The notes under the pieces were generated by a model. It was not told the DNA's origin and did no database searches. It was given only the letters and a program-made list of their open reading frames with translations. The position numbers and the translations under genes were made by a program. From contig NC_135188.1 of the NCBI RefSeq assembly GCF_041146795.1, forward strand, positions 3,271,919 to 3,335,918: 64,000 nt of DNA, read 5' to 3'. Shown piece by piece: positions 33,893 through 44,973 of this stretch; position 1 is the stretch's first letter, and the number at the start of each line of letters is the position of its first letter. The stretch is from Maylandia zebra. Its lineage: Eukaryota > Chordata > Actinopteri > Cichliformes > Cichlidae.

Positions 33893-35244
33893 TTACTTCT
33901 TGCTCTGTTTGACCAGTTGTTCCACTTCCTTCATGAGGCACAGGCAGAGTTCATCCTGCCACGGCAGAGCAACACACTGGACCGCCACAGGCAGACCCTC
34001 GCCTCCAGTCACTGCCTGAACACAAAAAAAAACACACCTGTCACTTAACGCTCAGCAGCTGAACATACCACAGTCTTTTGCCTTCACCTACTGACAAACT
34101 GTGGAATTTCAGATACAGATTATGTATAAGTGCAAGGCCAGAAGACCTGCAAAAAGACTAAGATGAGACAATAAATGACAGAACCACAAGGAAATGATAC
34201 AAAACACTGACAAATTTTGGAGTCACAATAGTCTGATCTGGTTCAGTTCTTGGTCCTGTGTAGGATGGATCAAATTGGGCAATGACCTTTCCGAAAGCAC
34301 TGGAGGGTTGCCCATTATTGGACATTCTTTATGAGATGAGATGAGATGAGATGAGATAGCCTTTATTTGTCAGTTGCAGTTACCCACAACCGAGATTCAG
34401 ATTCAGAAGACTTTATTTATCCCCAAGGGGAGATTAAGAGACTGACTTTGCCGACCGTACATACAATAGACAAACATCACATTGGGGAGACAGGTCAGGC
34501 TGGGTAGCTGGCCGGTCAGCTACACGAGCAGCGACCCGGGACCGAACAATGGAAAAATGCACAACATCAGGAAAGACAAGGAGAAAAAAGAACTCCCCCA
34601 AGACTGAGCTCCAACAGGGGGATCAGTTTGAGAACAGAAAAAAAACACCTCAGCGCATAGTACATGAAAAACTCTTAATACACCATAGAAACACATGACA
34701 AGCAACAGGGATGGATAAAAGGTGAGAGACAGCCACTGTAGACAGCGCATCCAGGCCTGCAGCATATGCGCTGGTTCCCTGTGATCCACCGTCTGCATTG
34801 GGAGGGGATAAGCATTGAAGGCATTTGGAAGGGGAGCGGGGATGAATGTATATCTGTGTATGTCCAGAGTTCAGCTGAGAGAGTATCCTTTGCCCTGCCA
34901 GGCTAAGTAAACAGTCTTCCAGCCAACCCAAGTGGCTTTGCGTAGGATAGGGGAGGAAGAGTCTAAACACCGTCCGTTATCCGGGAGAATTTGTTTTGTT
35001 CAGCTCCAGCCTTGAGACCACAGCTGTTGCCGAAATGGTAGCTACATGAAATGATGGTGTTTTTTTCCTTTAGTGCGAACAACTTACGTGAATTTCAAAG
35101 CCGTTCTAGCAGTCCGACACTGGTCTCTCAATCTCCCGTTGGAGAGCCGTGAGCTCAAAGAACAAATTCTGAGAACTCAAGACCGCCGTGAGCTGTTATT
35201 CAATTTTCGCTCATATATATATATATATATCTATATATATATAT

Positions 35245-35343
<99 letters not shown>

Positions 35344-38046
35344 TATATATAAAATTGGCAAAATGGAGAATGGCTGATTTTGAAAAACAAGAACTATTTA
35401 GTACTTTATATTCTTTCTTTTATATTTCCAGAGGTCTAAATTGCAGTAACAAACCCTTTTTAATCTTCACAGAGGTGTAATAGGAACATGACTCTGACGG
35501 CCGTGTCTACAACAGCACAATTGAAATAATCTGCTAATATTCATTCATTTATCATAGTCATATAAATCAGATACAGAGTAAGACTGTCCACTTCAACCTT
35601 ACTTTCACATTTAAGTTACTTTGCAGCCCTCCTGTAGGCCCCTCACATGCAGGAGGTGGAATGTAATGTATGAAACTTATGGGCAGTGGTTACAGTCTTG
35701 CTGCCTGTATGTTAGAGTTCTCACTGACTGGTTGAGACGGTTGGTACCCTCACTTGACTGATGTAGTTAAACAACTCCTGCATGACTCATTTCAATCTCA
35801 TCTCTGCTTTTGACAGATGATGTGCTCCTGTTGGCTTTATCAGGTTGTGGTATCCAGCTCTAACTGGAGCGGTGGGTATAAGAATTTGCACTTCCAAGTC
35901 TGAGACTGTGGTCTTCAGCCAGAAAAGGACGGAGTGCCTACTTTGAGTCAGGGAGGAGTATGGTCATGAGCTTTGGGTTGTGACCGAAAGTTCAAGATCG
36001 CAGATCCAAGCCTTCTCCAAAGGATTACTGGACTCTCCCTTAGAAGTAGTGTGAGGTGTTCAGCCATCCGAGAGAAGCCAGAGTAGATCTGTCACTTCTC
36101 TACATTGAAAGGAGCCGGTTGAGGTGGTTCGGGCATCTGATTAGGATGCCTTCTGGACACCTTCAGGGTGAGATATTCCAAGCATGTGCTACATTGGAGA
36201 CATGATATCTCTCATCTAGCCATAATAAATTATCTATAGTTTAAGCTTTACATCTGTGTCTCCCAGAAGATTATTTCTGCAGGAAAACCTGCTGTCACAG
36301 TAGCTTAAACTACACTATGTGTTCAATTAGTCATCCCTCACTGGCATGTGTTACTTTCCTCTTTCTTTTTCTCTTTTTTGAGTAATGACACCAACTTTGA
36401 TACACCTCAAACAGGCAGAAACATTTGACCTCACACAATGCAATTAATTTGCATGAGTGTAATGTCTTTGATACGCTGCTTAGAAATGGTGGTTCTCAAA
36501 GTGGAGCCAATGAGAACCCAATGAGGTCAGAGAACTGATTTGCAATTGGAATCGCTAAATTCTTATCTATTCCCATCCCTACTTGGTAATCTGTATGTTT
36601 TTAATCACATCTTTGTGTAGCATTCCAAATAAACTGACGAGTGACTATGTTTTCAATCAGTCTTATCTCACTGGTACATGTTGCCTACCTCTTTGAAGAG
36701 TTTGTCCCACATGTCCTGATAACAGCCCTTATAGTGCTTGAGTTCCTCCTCATCCTTTGCGGTCACTGTGGAAACAGTGACTACACCCGCAGGAAAGTTA
36801 AGGAGATTGTAGACAACTGTGTAACTAATAGCAGCTGAAATAACAGAAAATATAAATATATTATTATGTAGAATATTTATTAATATTCAATATAATAATT
36901 AATATTGAAATTTATTTGTCCAGGCTGTCAGGCTGCTCTTGCCAAAGTAATGTTAAAAAAAGCAGTTACAATCAAAGAGTCAAAGTTGTGCTGTGATTCA
37001 ATGCAAAATCACAAAAAATAATCCATTCTCTAACAGGGAGTTTATCAGCAAGTGTTTTGTGGCTGAAATTGGACAAACTGTGATAAACAGAACACTATGT
37101 TGTCACTTGCACTGAGTGTATCATACTTGGAATTTTGCTACAGTAAAACAAGTTGTAGGCTGGTCCAATCACAGGGCACAGCAGTACATCGATGTTGCAG
37201 CTCCTCCAATGTGCTATTGTCTCTTGAATGTAGTCCTAAAGAAAACACAGGAAATCTCAATTTCATCTTCAGATTTTCATACGTGACCATGCATCATCAG
37301 CTGACAGTACCTCAACAGCAGCATGTTGCTTCCACAGCTCAGGAACAGATCTAAAAATGAAGCATATCATTCCTAGAACATGTATAATATGAAAATCTAA
37401 CAAAGGATGAAGTACAAATAAAACATTTCAAGAATACTTTCTCACCGAACTCCACAAAGAGCCCTCATGTTGGCAGAGACACGAGGAGACTGCAGATAGA
37501 TAGATAGGTATGCATTATTCTGCTAAATCACTCAATCCGGTGATTTAAATAAACAGACCATCTATTTGACTATTTTTGTATGTGTCTGTCACAGAATTGG
37601 AGGGCTTACCTTAGATTTGAGCAGAAATGAATGGATTGTCTTATACCACTTAGGAAGACGGTAACGATGAAACTGTCCCTTCAGACAAGGGTCCTCGGGT
37701 CCCCCCTTCCTAAAAAGAAAGGGCTCATTAGCACATAAGAAAAAAGCCTATTTTGAGATACTTAACTAATTAATGGAATAGTTTCAAAACCAGTCAACAC
37801 CATCGTGTGCTCAAGAAGACAATGGCAGCATCTCTAGGTATTAAAAACCTATTAACTAAACTGTTAAAAGAAAAAACTCACAGTTTGGTTAACAGGCTGG
37901 TACCTCCATCTGCTAAAAAACCCTTTACCATTAGTTCAGGGAAAATTTCATCCATCTTCAGTGGATGGTAAGGGACCAACTAGAGAAACAAAAGCCAACA
38001 TTAAAAAACATGACTTGAAAATGATTGTTATATGTTTTTGTTTTTG

Positions 38047-38078
<32 letters not shown>

Positions 38079-41000
38079 GTGACGTCTTACTGTGTGTCCT
38101 GCTTGCTCTAACAGAGCTTTCACCTCTCTAACGCCTCGGGCCATGCTTGGAGATGGATGCATGTAGCCATCGTTTTCCAAACAACCAATCCTTAGAGGTT
38201 TGGTGGTTCTGTATCTCTAAGAGGGAATCACTTTTTGTTTTTAATGCTCACATGAAATGAGACCATTTATGCATATATATGCACAGGCAATTACAACAAA
38301 GGATTATCAACAAGTGACATGAATCCCACAGTACAAGACACACCTCCATGTTAAAAGGTAATGGTGGAACAGTGGGGTCCAAAGAAAACATGTGGTCACA
38401 AAGAAGTGCCTGCATGCACAGAGCCAGGCTGTCCACATCTCTTGCCATGGGTCCAGGTGAAGATAGCACTAGTTTAACATGAAACAAGAAGCAGTAAACA
38501 AAATTCCCTGACTGTTTTTTCCCAGGACTGTCTATCAGTATCCCAATTTTGATTCTGTATATATGTAGTAGGGGTGCAACGATATTCGTATCGATATTGA
38601 ACCGTTCGATACAGTGCTCTCGGTTCGGTACGCATATGTATTGAACAATACAAAATTTGTAATTTATTTTATCAGCTTTCCTTCTGACGATGCTGTCTGT
38701 GTTGAGCGCTCAGTGAATCTGCGTTCGACTACTCCGCCTAGGCTGCACTTTTGAGCGCAGATCCACTGAGCGCTCAACACAGACAGCATTGTCAGAAGGA
38801 AGAGCGCAGGGCAAGCTAGCGAGACAGAAGTTAAGCTCTCCTTGCAACATGGAAAATTGAACCTCCCCCACCCTCATTCAGATCTGGCCTTTGGAACTAT
38901 TTTGGTTTTCATGTGACGTATGACCCTGAAGGTAAGCGAGTCATGGACTAAAGTAAAACAGTATGTTGGATGTGCCATGCAATGCTCAATTACATGGCTG
39001 GGAACTAGTGCGTTAGCGCAGTTAGCTCGTTAACGTGTTGGCCGTCTAGCCCCATGCACGGGTGATCAGGGGTAGCTCGTTAACGGAGATTTGCAGTGTT
39101 GTGGCGTTAAGGTCATTTCAACGAGATTAACCTGACAGCACTAGTGGGAACACAACGAATATGACTGCACATTTACGCCGACATCATCCTAGTGCAAAGA
39201 CAAGTGGAAGCAGACAAAAACAACAAGCGCGTATGCTACAAACTTTAACCGAGTCATTTAGACAGCCGTTAGCACATGATTCTCCTTATGGGGACCTGAT
39301 ATGTTTAATATGCTGCTGAGAATATAGCCCAGAAGAAGCGTATAGTATAGCTTTTACTTTGGAAAGAGCCATTTCTCTGTAATAAACTCTCTTTTCCAAA
39401 GATGAGTGATTCCTCAATCAGATACAGGGCTCGCAATATCGCTAGCCCGACGTCCCGGGGCTAGCGATTTTTCCAGTCGGGCTACCAAAATCTATCTCTT
39501 CCCTGCCCGTCGGCCTATCGTAGGAAGGAAAAATATATGTCAATGCTTTTGCATTCTTTCAGAAATGTAGCTGGGTAATTATGTCATTGGCATCGGTGAG
39601 CCACTGTCAATATGTGACATATTGAAATCACGTTTGAATTTGCGCTTGTTTTTTTGCTTTCACTTTGCAATCGCGCAAACTGTGTATAGAGAGCGACAGC
39701 ACTGATTGGTGAGTGACGATAATTTGTGCACCAATTCCTCTGACATCGTCTTATCAATCGTTAGCTTACTACGCAAACATGACAAGTGAAATCTCCCACA
39801 GCAAGCTTAAACATGTGAGAGGTTGATCGCGCAGAGAATCGCTGAGCGTTATGTGAGTGCCTGTGTAAGAGCAGCAGGATATATATTTCAGTTCTGCTGA
39901 GCCAAATAAGACAGGTCAGGGTGAAGAAGTGACAGCCAAGGAAAAGCTTACCACAAAACGGAGAAGTTATGACAAATCAGACTATAAGGCAAAAAGAAAG
40001 TGCAGCTTTATGGTTTCATGGACAAAAGAATTTCTGTGGCTGTGATATGATGAGCTAAATAACCAGGGCTGCACATAAGTGGTCCGCAGGTGCGCATTCG
40101 CTGTCAAAATAAAAAACACGCACAAGGGTTAGGGTTAAATTTAAAAACTGTACTTTTGAGTTAAAATATATATTTATAATTTTAATAAATGACAAATTAA
40201 AAAGGCATGAACATTTTTTTTGTATCGAAAAAATATCGAACCGTGACACCAAAGTATCGAACCGAACCGTGAATTTTGTGTATCGTTGCACCCCTACTAA
40301 GTAGATATGTCACTTACCTGACTTTTGCCCTCTATAAGTTGGACAAACTCCCTGTGAACTAATCATTACACAAAAGGTGAGATAAAAGTTTTTCTCAGCA
40401 ATGTATAATAAATTTCCAGGAAACTGACTGAATGAGACCCACCTGAGCCGACCCGCTGTTGGTTTGAAACCACAGATTCCACAGAAGGATGCAGGAATAC
40501 GGATACTGCCACCTAGATCAGTGCCTATACCAAGCAGGGAGCCCCCTCCCCCGATGAGAGCCCCCTCCCCACCAGTTGAACCTCCAGAGGTCTTCTGGGG
40601 GTTATGAGGGTTCACAGTCTGCCCGTAAATAGGATTACTGCAGTCACAGCTGAATTTGAACAGACAAGAAGGTGAGAAGTCTTTGCATGTTATGCACATG
40701 TGGAATAGCAAACACAACTGACTGAGTTTTAACCACATCAGACATAAAAGGCAGATGGGGTATTGTCATCACCCCTCCAGGTGGGCAGAGTGGATACCCA
40801 AGTTTGTGAATGTGATAACTCCAGAATTAAGTGAGGTGACATAGGAATTTCGAATTGGTGTATCTTCTAAAAATCTTGGATGACTTTGAATCTCAATGAC
40901 TTCGCCCTTAAGGTCATAGGTCAGCTTTTCTAAAAATTACCCGGATTTTCAAATTTATGCCATAGGTGCATCTAGGAGGCTGACGGGCAGAAATGGCAGA

Positions 41001-42339
41001 CACCGGTATTTTTAAATTGGCTCTAGATTTATGTCAATCACCGATAAAAGATTTACCTCAAAAGACCTTGAGGCAAGTTGGTTTTCACAAAGGGAATAGC
41101 TCCTTGTTTCTTCAGGACTTGAACAAGCACACTGTCCTTTTCAGCGGGCTGGTCCAGGTTAATGATCACACCACAAGAACAGTCATGATTCTTGTGTTGT
41201 GAAAAAAAAGAGAAAGAAAGAAGAAAAAAGATGATAATGGTGCTTCAAAGATGTGAATAATAATGCTTGGGAATGCTATAAGTTAGACATAACATAGAAA
41301 TTAGTTAGAAATACTGACCAGAAGGCCTGCAATTGATATTTGCATTATTTAACCTTTGTAATACCTTAAATGCAAGATTTTCTTTAATGCTAACTGGAAC
41401 TCCGTACAAGAGACCATCCTTGTTGGAGCCAACAGTTGTCAGCTGGTCCAAACTCTCCAGCAAAATTTCAGTGCAGCAGTTCAGCTTTTTGTTTACAGCC
41501 AGAGTCTGTTGGAAAGGAAACAAGCACAGACAGATTGAGATTAACTTATCTACCTTGAAGGGACCTTGATCTTTGTAATCACTCTGTAAAATATTGAACT
41601 CTTGTTGGAAACATTGAACCTTTTGGTGTATTTGAGCTATTATGAAAGATTTGTGTCATGTTGGATACTGAACCTTTTCCATGTAAGAGTAAAGCACATC
41701 CTCGGGGGTAAGTGAGCCTTCCTTTAGCTGCTGTGTCAGCTCAGACAGGGAGAGTGTCAGGATGAAAGCAGAGTCGGTTGTCGGATGCTAGAAGACACAG
41801 ACCCACACAGAATCATTATGTCATTAAAAAAGCTGCAGCAAACAAATAAAAGCATATGAATGTAGAGATTTTCCACTTCTTTACAAACTCTGTCAAACGT
41901 GACAATGACAATTCACAGTGCTTAAATGGTGTCAATGGAAAATTGTATTTAGTAGTCAGTATAATCTTTTAGTGATATAAGTTTGCATATGGTAGAATAC
42001 TGCATGTAGTTATTTGTATTAGGAAATATTTAACCATGTATGCTTAGAGGCATATAATTAATTGTGTAGTGACAGGATGTGTGATCTCTAACAGGCTGCA
42101 GGCTTGGTGCGCACTCCAGGAATGCACCCCCACGTCCTGGGAGCATGAGAGTTCGTACCTTGTTTTATCGTTTTACGGTAGGATTAACGTAGCTATGTCT
42201 GTTTTAGTTTAAGTGCTTTAACTGCTGGACTTCCTCACCGTGTTATCTAGGGTGAACCATCTAGGGTGGGGGAGACTACCGTCTTTGTGACCAAGGATGT
42301 ACCTTTTGTGCTTTCATGTTATATGACCCTTTGATCAGC

Positions 42340-42394
<55 letters not shown>

Positions 42395-44032
42395 AAGTAT
42401 AAAATAAAGACCGGGGCAGTTTCTCAGCGCGAGTCTCAGTTTGGAGGCTGCCCTTGCTAGCAAGAAGTTCTGTGTGTTTCTCTTCTCTGAGTCTTTACTG
42501 AAGAAGTGTTTTAGAACATTTTCCCTAACAAATGGTCTCCACAATTACCAGATTTAAATCTGACAGAGCACCCTTAGGATGTGGTGGAACAGGAGATTTA
42601 CATCACTGATGTGCAATCAACAAATCAACTGCAACTGGTAATGCTATTGTGTCAATATGGACCAAAATCAAACAAACGACCTAGAATAGCTGCATATTAT
42701 TGGTGTGCTTTTAACTTTTATTTTAATGCTCATGTTTAAAAGCCCTCCTGCCAGCATGGCAGGTAATGGCCCATTGAAGTTGCCCGTATATGACTTACTT
42801 TTGTAACGATTTTGAAATGCTCTAAATAGAAAAAATCCTGTTTCCACAGGATAATTTCACCTTAGATCAACAGTATACAACCTCACGATGTTACCATATC
42901 AATTTCAATTACTTTGGAAAGTAAAATCAGACTGACTTGATATTGACATGGTATCACTGTGGGGCTTTATACTGTAAATACAGAGTGAAATTATCCTGTG
43001 GAAACAAGAATTTTTCTTTTTAGAGCATTTTGAAATCGTTAGAAGAGTAAGTCAAATATGGGCAATTTCAGATTTCTGTGGTTGGATAGTGTTGATATAA
43101 AATGCAACTAGTCTTTGTAAATATGACTTTTGCTTTTAACTCATTCACTGCCAGGGTTTTTGAGCATTTTTACTCATTTTTGAAGAGCCACAGAAAACTG
43201 TGTGTTATGATCATATAAACGCTGAACCTACCAAAATGAAGAACAGACTCTCTTCTTCCATCCAAAAAAAAAGCTTGTTTCTACCATTTTCCATTCTTTA
43301 GTAATCAGCTGTAGAAGAGAGGTGGGTTCCACCAAAAATTCCTGTTTTGACCACAAAAAGGGAGAAAACGAGCTTTTTGTGAAAAATACATTTCAAGCAG
43401 TCTGATGTTCACTGACAAGCTGCCCGAGGTTGTATTCTAGCCCCTCCCATTGAAAAACGTAATTGACATCTATAGACGTCAATGGCAGTCAACGTAAGTT
43501 TTTCAATTGACATCTATAGACGTCAATGGCAGTGAATGAGTAAAGAGCATTCTGAAGTCATTGAAAGAGAAGTTCAAAAATGAAAATTCACAGGGCTTTT
43601 ACTTTGAAATCCAAAAGGAGATGGCTTTAATATTGACATGTTATTTTGAAATCAGGTTTCAACATCTTTTGCCATAATACTTTGAATACACAGGGAATGT
43701 AAAACAAAGTGGAGGCTGGCTTGACTGCAATGCTTGAATTGGAGGCTGGCTTGACACCAGTGCCAGGTCTGAACTAAAAGCACATAATTTGTTTTGATTT
43801 CTATCTAAAGAAAAAGTTAAACATTTCAGTGTTTAAAGCTCTGAACTCTCACCGACTGTTTGTACCGGAGCACCGCCTGCTCTGCCCGCTGCAAGCTCTC
43901 ATCTCTCCTGTTTCTGGCTCTCTGTATCTTTTCCTCTGCCTGTCGGAGGCTGTTGATCTTTTTCACCCGCACAACCAGGTATCCCACAATGCAGGCAACA
44001 CCAGTGAGCAGAGCCGCTGTCCAGTTGTCCAT
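33893..44032 (-). CDS. faah: FAAH copy D, fatty-acid amide hydrolase 1, 15 exons, intact but with changed active-site neighbours
   Basis: First gene of the array in transcription order. Coding exons 5'->3': 43853-44032, 41674-41787, 41365-41505, 41057-41190, 40443-40649, 40318-40358, 38344-38468, 38091-38216, 37882-37979, 37610-37709, 37446-37489, 37311-37350, 37127-37235, 36689-36834, 33893-34015. They total 1728 nt (575 aa). Lys139, Ser214 and Ser238 are kept, but the serine after Ser214 is Thr ([10 protein letters not shown]), Ile235 is Leu (GTDLGGSIR), and the Tyr of YDCSNP is Cys. Exon 1 is nearly that of copy A. Introns 1, 6 and 14 are enlarged by LTR, MITE, hAT and Rex3 insertions. Homology to the 5' flank of copy A stops at about 44099, where a repeat begins 65-70 bp above the start codon, so its promoter may differ. 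Confidence 0.91.
34335..35212 (-). repeat. Family R1 repeat in FAAH D intron 14
   Basis: Starts with (GATGA)n and GATAGCCTTTATTTGTCAG, and shares CTCAATCTCCCGTTGGAGAG with 25085-25990. A CTTTATTTATCCCCAAGGGG stretch near 34410 looks like the tail of a further retroposon inserted in it. Confidence 0.5.
35213..35348. repeat. (AT)n microsatellite
   Basis: About 135 bp of alternating AT with a few C/G interruptions. Confidence 0.97.
35780..36200 (+). mobile_element. Degenerate Rex3 (RTE-clade LINE) fragment in FAAH D intron 14
   Basis: Separate frames read [10 protein letters not shown] and [20 protein letters not shown], hallmark C-terminal phrases of Rex3 reverse transcriptase, in order on the plus strand. 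Many frame breaks. Confidence 0.75.
38052..38079. repeat. (GT)n microsatellite near exon 8 of FAAH D
   Basis: About 14 GT units in intron 8, ending about 11 bp from the exon 8 boundary. Confidence 0.95.
38566..40301 (+). mobile_element. hAT-like element in FAAH D intron 6, with BED-finger transposase remnant
   Basis: Ends TAGTAGGGGTGCAACGATA and its complement TATCGTTGCACCCCTACTA. The inside has a frame at about 39155-39300 reading [15 protein letters not shown] and [18 protein letters not shown], the end of a BED zinc finger and start of a ZBED-type hAT transposase; the catalytic part is missing. A second inverted repeat lies inside at 38685-38805. The 8-bp target duplication expected for hAT is not evident. 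Confidence 0.7.
40745..41000. repeat. Repeat-like insertion in FAAH D intron 4
   Basis: Absent from the other copies. Contains GTGGGCAGAGTGGATACCC and GTGATAACTCCAGAATTAAG, phrases common in dispersed teleost repeats; family not recognised. Confidence 0.35.
42015..42530 (+). repeat. LTR-like fossil in FAAH D intron 1, plus strand
   Basis: Contains the same ATATTTAACCATGTATGC start block as 33105-33830, an (AC)n run (42340-42392), GTATAAAATAAAG and the terminus CCCTAACA. No internal region follows, so a solo LTR is likely. Start uncertain. Confidence 0.55.
42779..43062. mobile_element. MITE with about 80-bp inverted repeats in FAAH D intron 1
   Basis: The left arm TTGCCCGTATATGACTTAC through GTTTCCACAGGATAATTTCA is matched by the complement of the right arm ending GACTTACTCTTC-type phrases and GGGCAA, with several mismatches. 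The centre is about 120 bp without a gene. Confidence 0.75.
43140..43540. mobile_element. TTAA-flanked MITE in FAAH D intron 1
   Basis: Begins CTCATTCACTGCCA after TTAA and ends TGGCAGTGAATGAG before TAA, as in piggyBac-like MITEs. A sub-repeat ATTGACATCTATAGACGTCA occurs twice near the right end. Confidence 0.7.
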
Positions 44033-44098
44033 CTTCACTCTCTTAATAAATGGTTCAGTGTTCTGCGTGGTTTTCGTCTTTGTCCTGGGGCTGTAAAT

Positions 44099-44930
44099 CA
44101 TCGGCGGAGCGGGTAGGGAGGCTTACTGGGCTTAAGCCCGGGTTGTTTCAGAAGCCCAGGGTTTTTTGGAATCTAGTTTATTTCACAGTTAGATGCCTGA
44201 CTGACAACTGTATAAAAAACGACACAATATTTGAGGCACATAGCGCGCAAATTCCCCCTAAATTTGGTATGATCCGAGCTCAGCCGACTGAGCACAGCAC
44301 TTACGCACGTGAGCGAGGGGGGAGAAGCTGCTGCCTGCGAGTTTTCTGTAGAAGTGCAGACAGAGGAGAGCTTAAGTTTGACCAGGTACCAAAGCAAATC
44401 ATTCCTACTGTACAAATAATGTAAATATGACGGTGTATCACAAAAGATTGATATCAAACTGATCACTTGACCCATATTACGTTACTTGCTCTTCGAGTGA
44501 ATCAACAAATGGCGAAATGAAAAGCCGAACAACAACAATGCTGTTTTTTTCAGTCTTAGCTTACATGTATGTTTATTTCATATTTTCAGTTGTTACCCTC
44601 CACGGCTAAATAAAGCACTCTAAATCGGTTTCAGTTATGTACTGATGACCACAACAATGGACATAAGGGGCTTCTTTCAAAGAAATAACTCAGGTAGATG
44701 TTATTTTATATATTATGCTTTGTATGTTGTTCAGTATATTTCTATGCAAAACAAGAGGAATTTCAATACACAGCAGTATATTCACTGTTTAAACCAGATA
44801 TTTACACTTTAGGGGGAAAAAAAACATAAAACATTTTTTTTACTGTTGAACATCAATTTAGTAATTTTTTTTGTTTTAGATAAATAAATATTGAAATATT
44901 TTTTGAATTAGTTAAATGTCAGAGTAAAGA
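44099..44930. mobile_element. Probable hAT-like repeat abutting the FAAH D 5' end
   Basis: Starts at the point where D loses homology to the flank of copy A. ATCGGCGGAGCGGGTAGGG and GGGCTTAAGCCCGGGTTG resemble the ends of a common teleost hAT family. The right end is not clear; a (GA)n run occurs at 44931-44944. Confidence 0.35.
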
Positions 44931-44973
44931 GAGAGAGAGAGAGATGTCTATTTTTTAGCACTTTCATCAACCT

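Noticed and set aside
34520-34970. Two overlapping minus-strand frames with hydrophobic segments in FAAH D intron 14
   Set aside because: They lie inside the R1 repeat and do not match the frame seen in the other R1 copy, so coding is unsupported.
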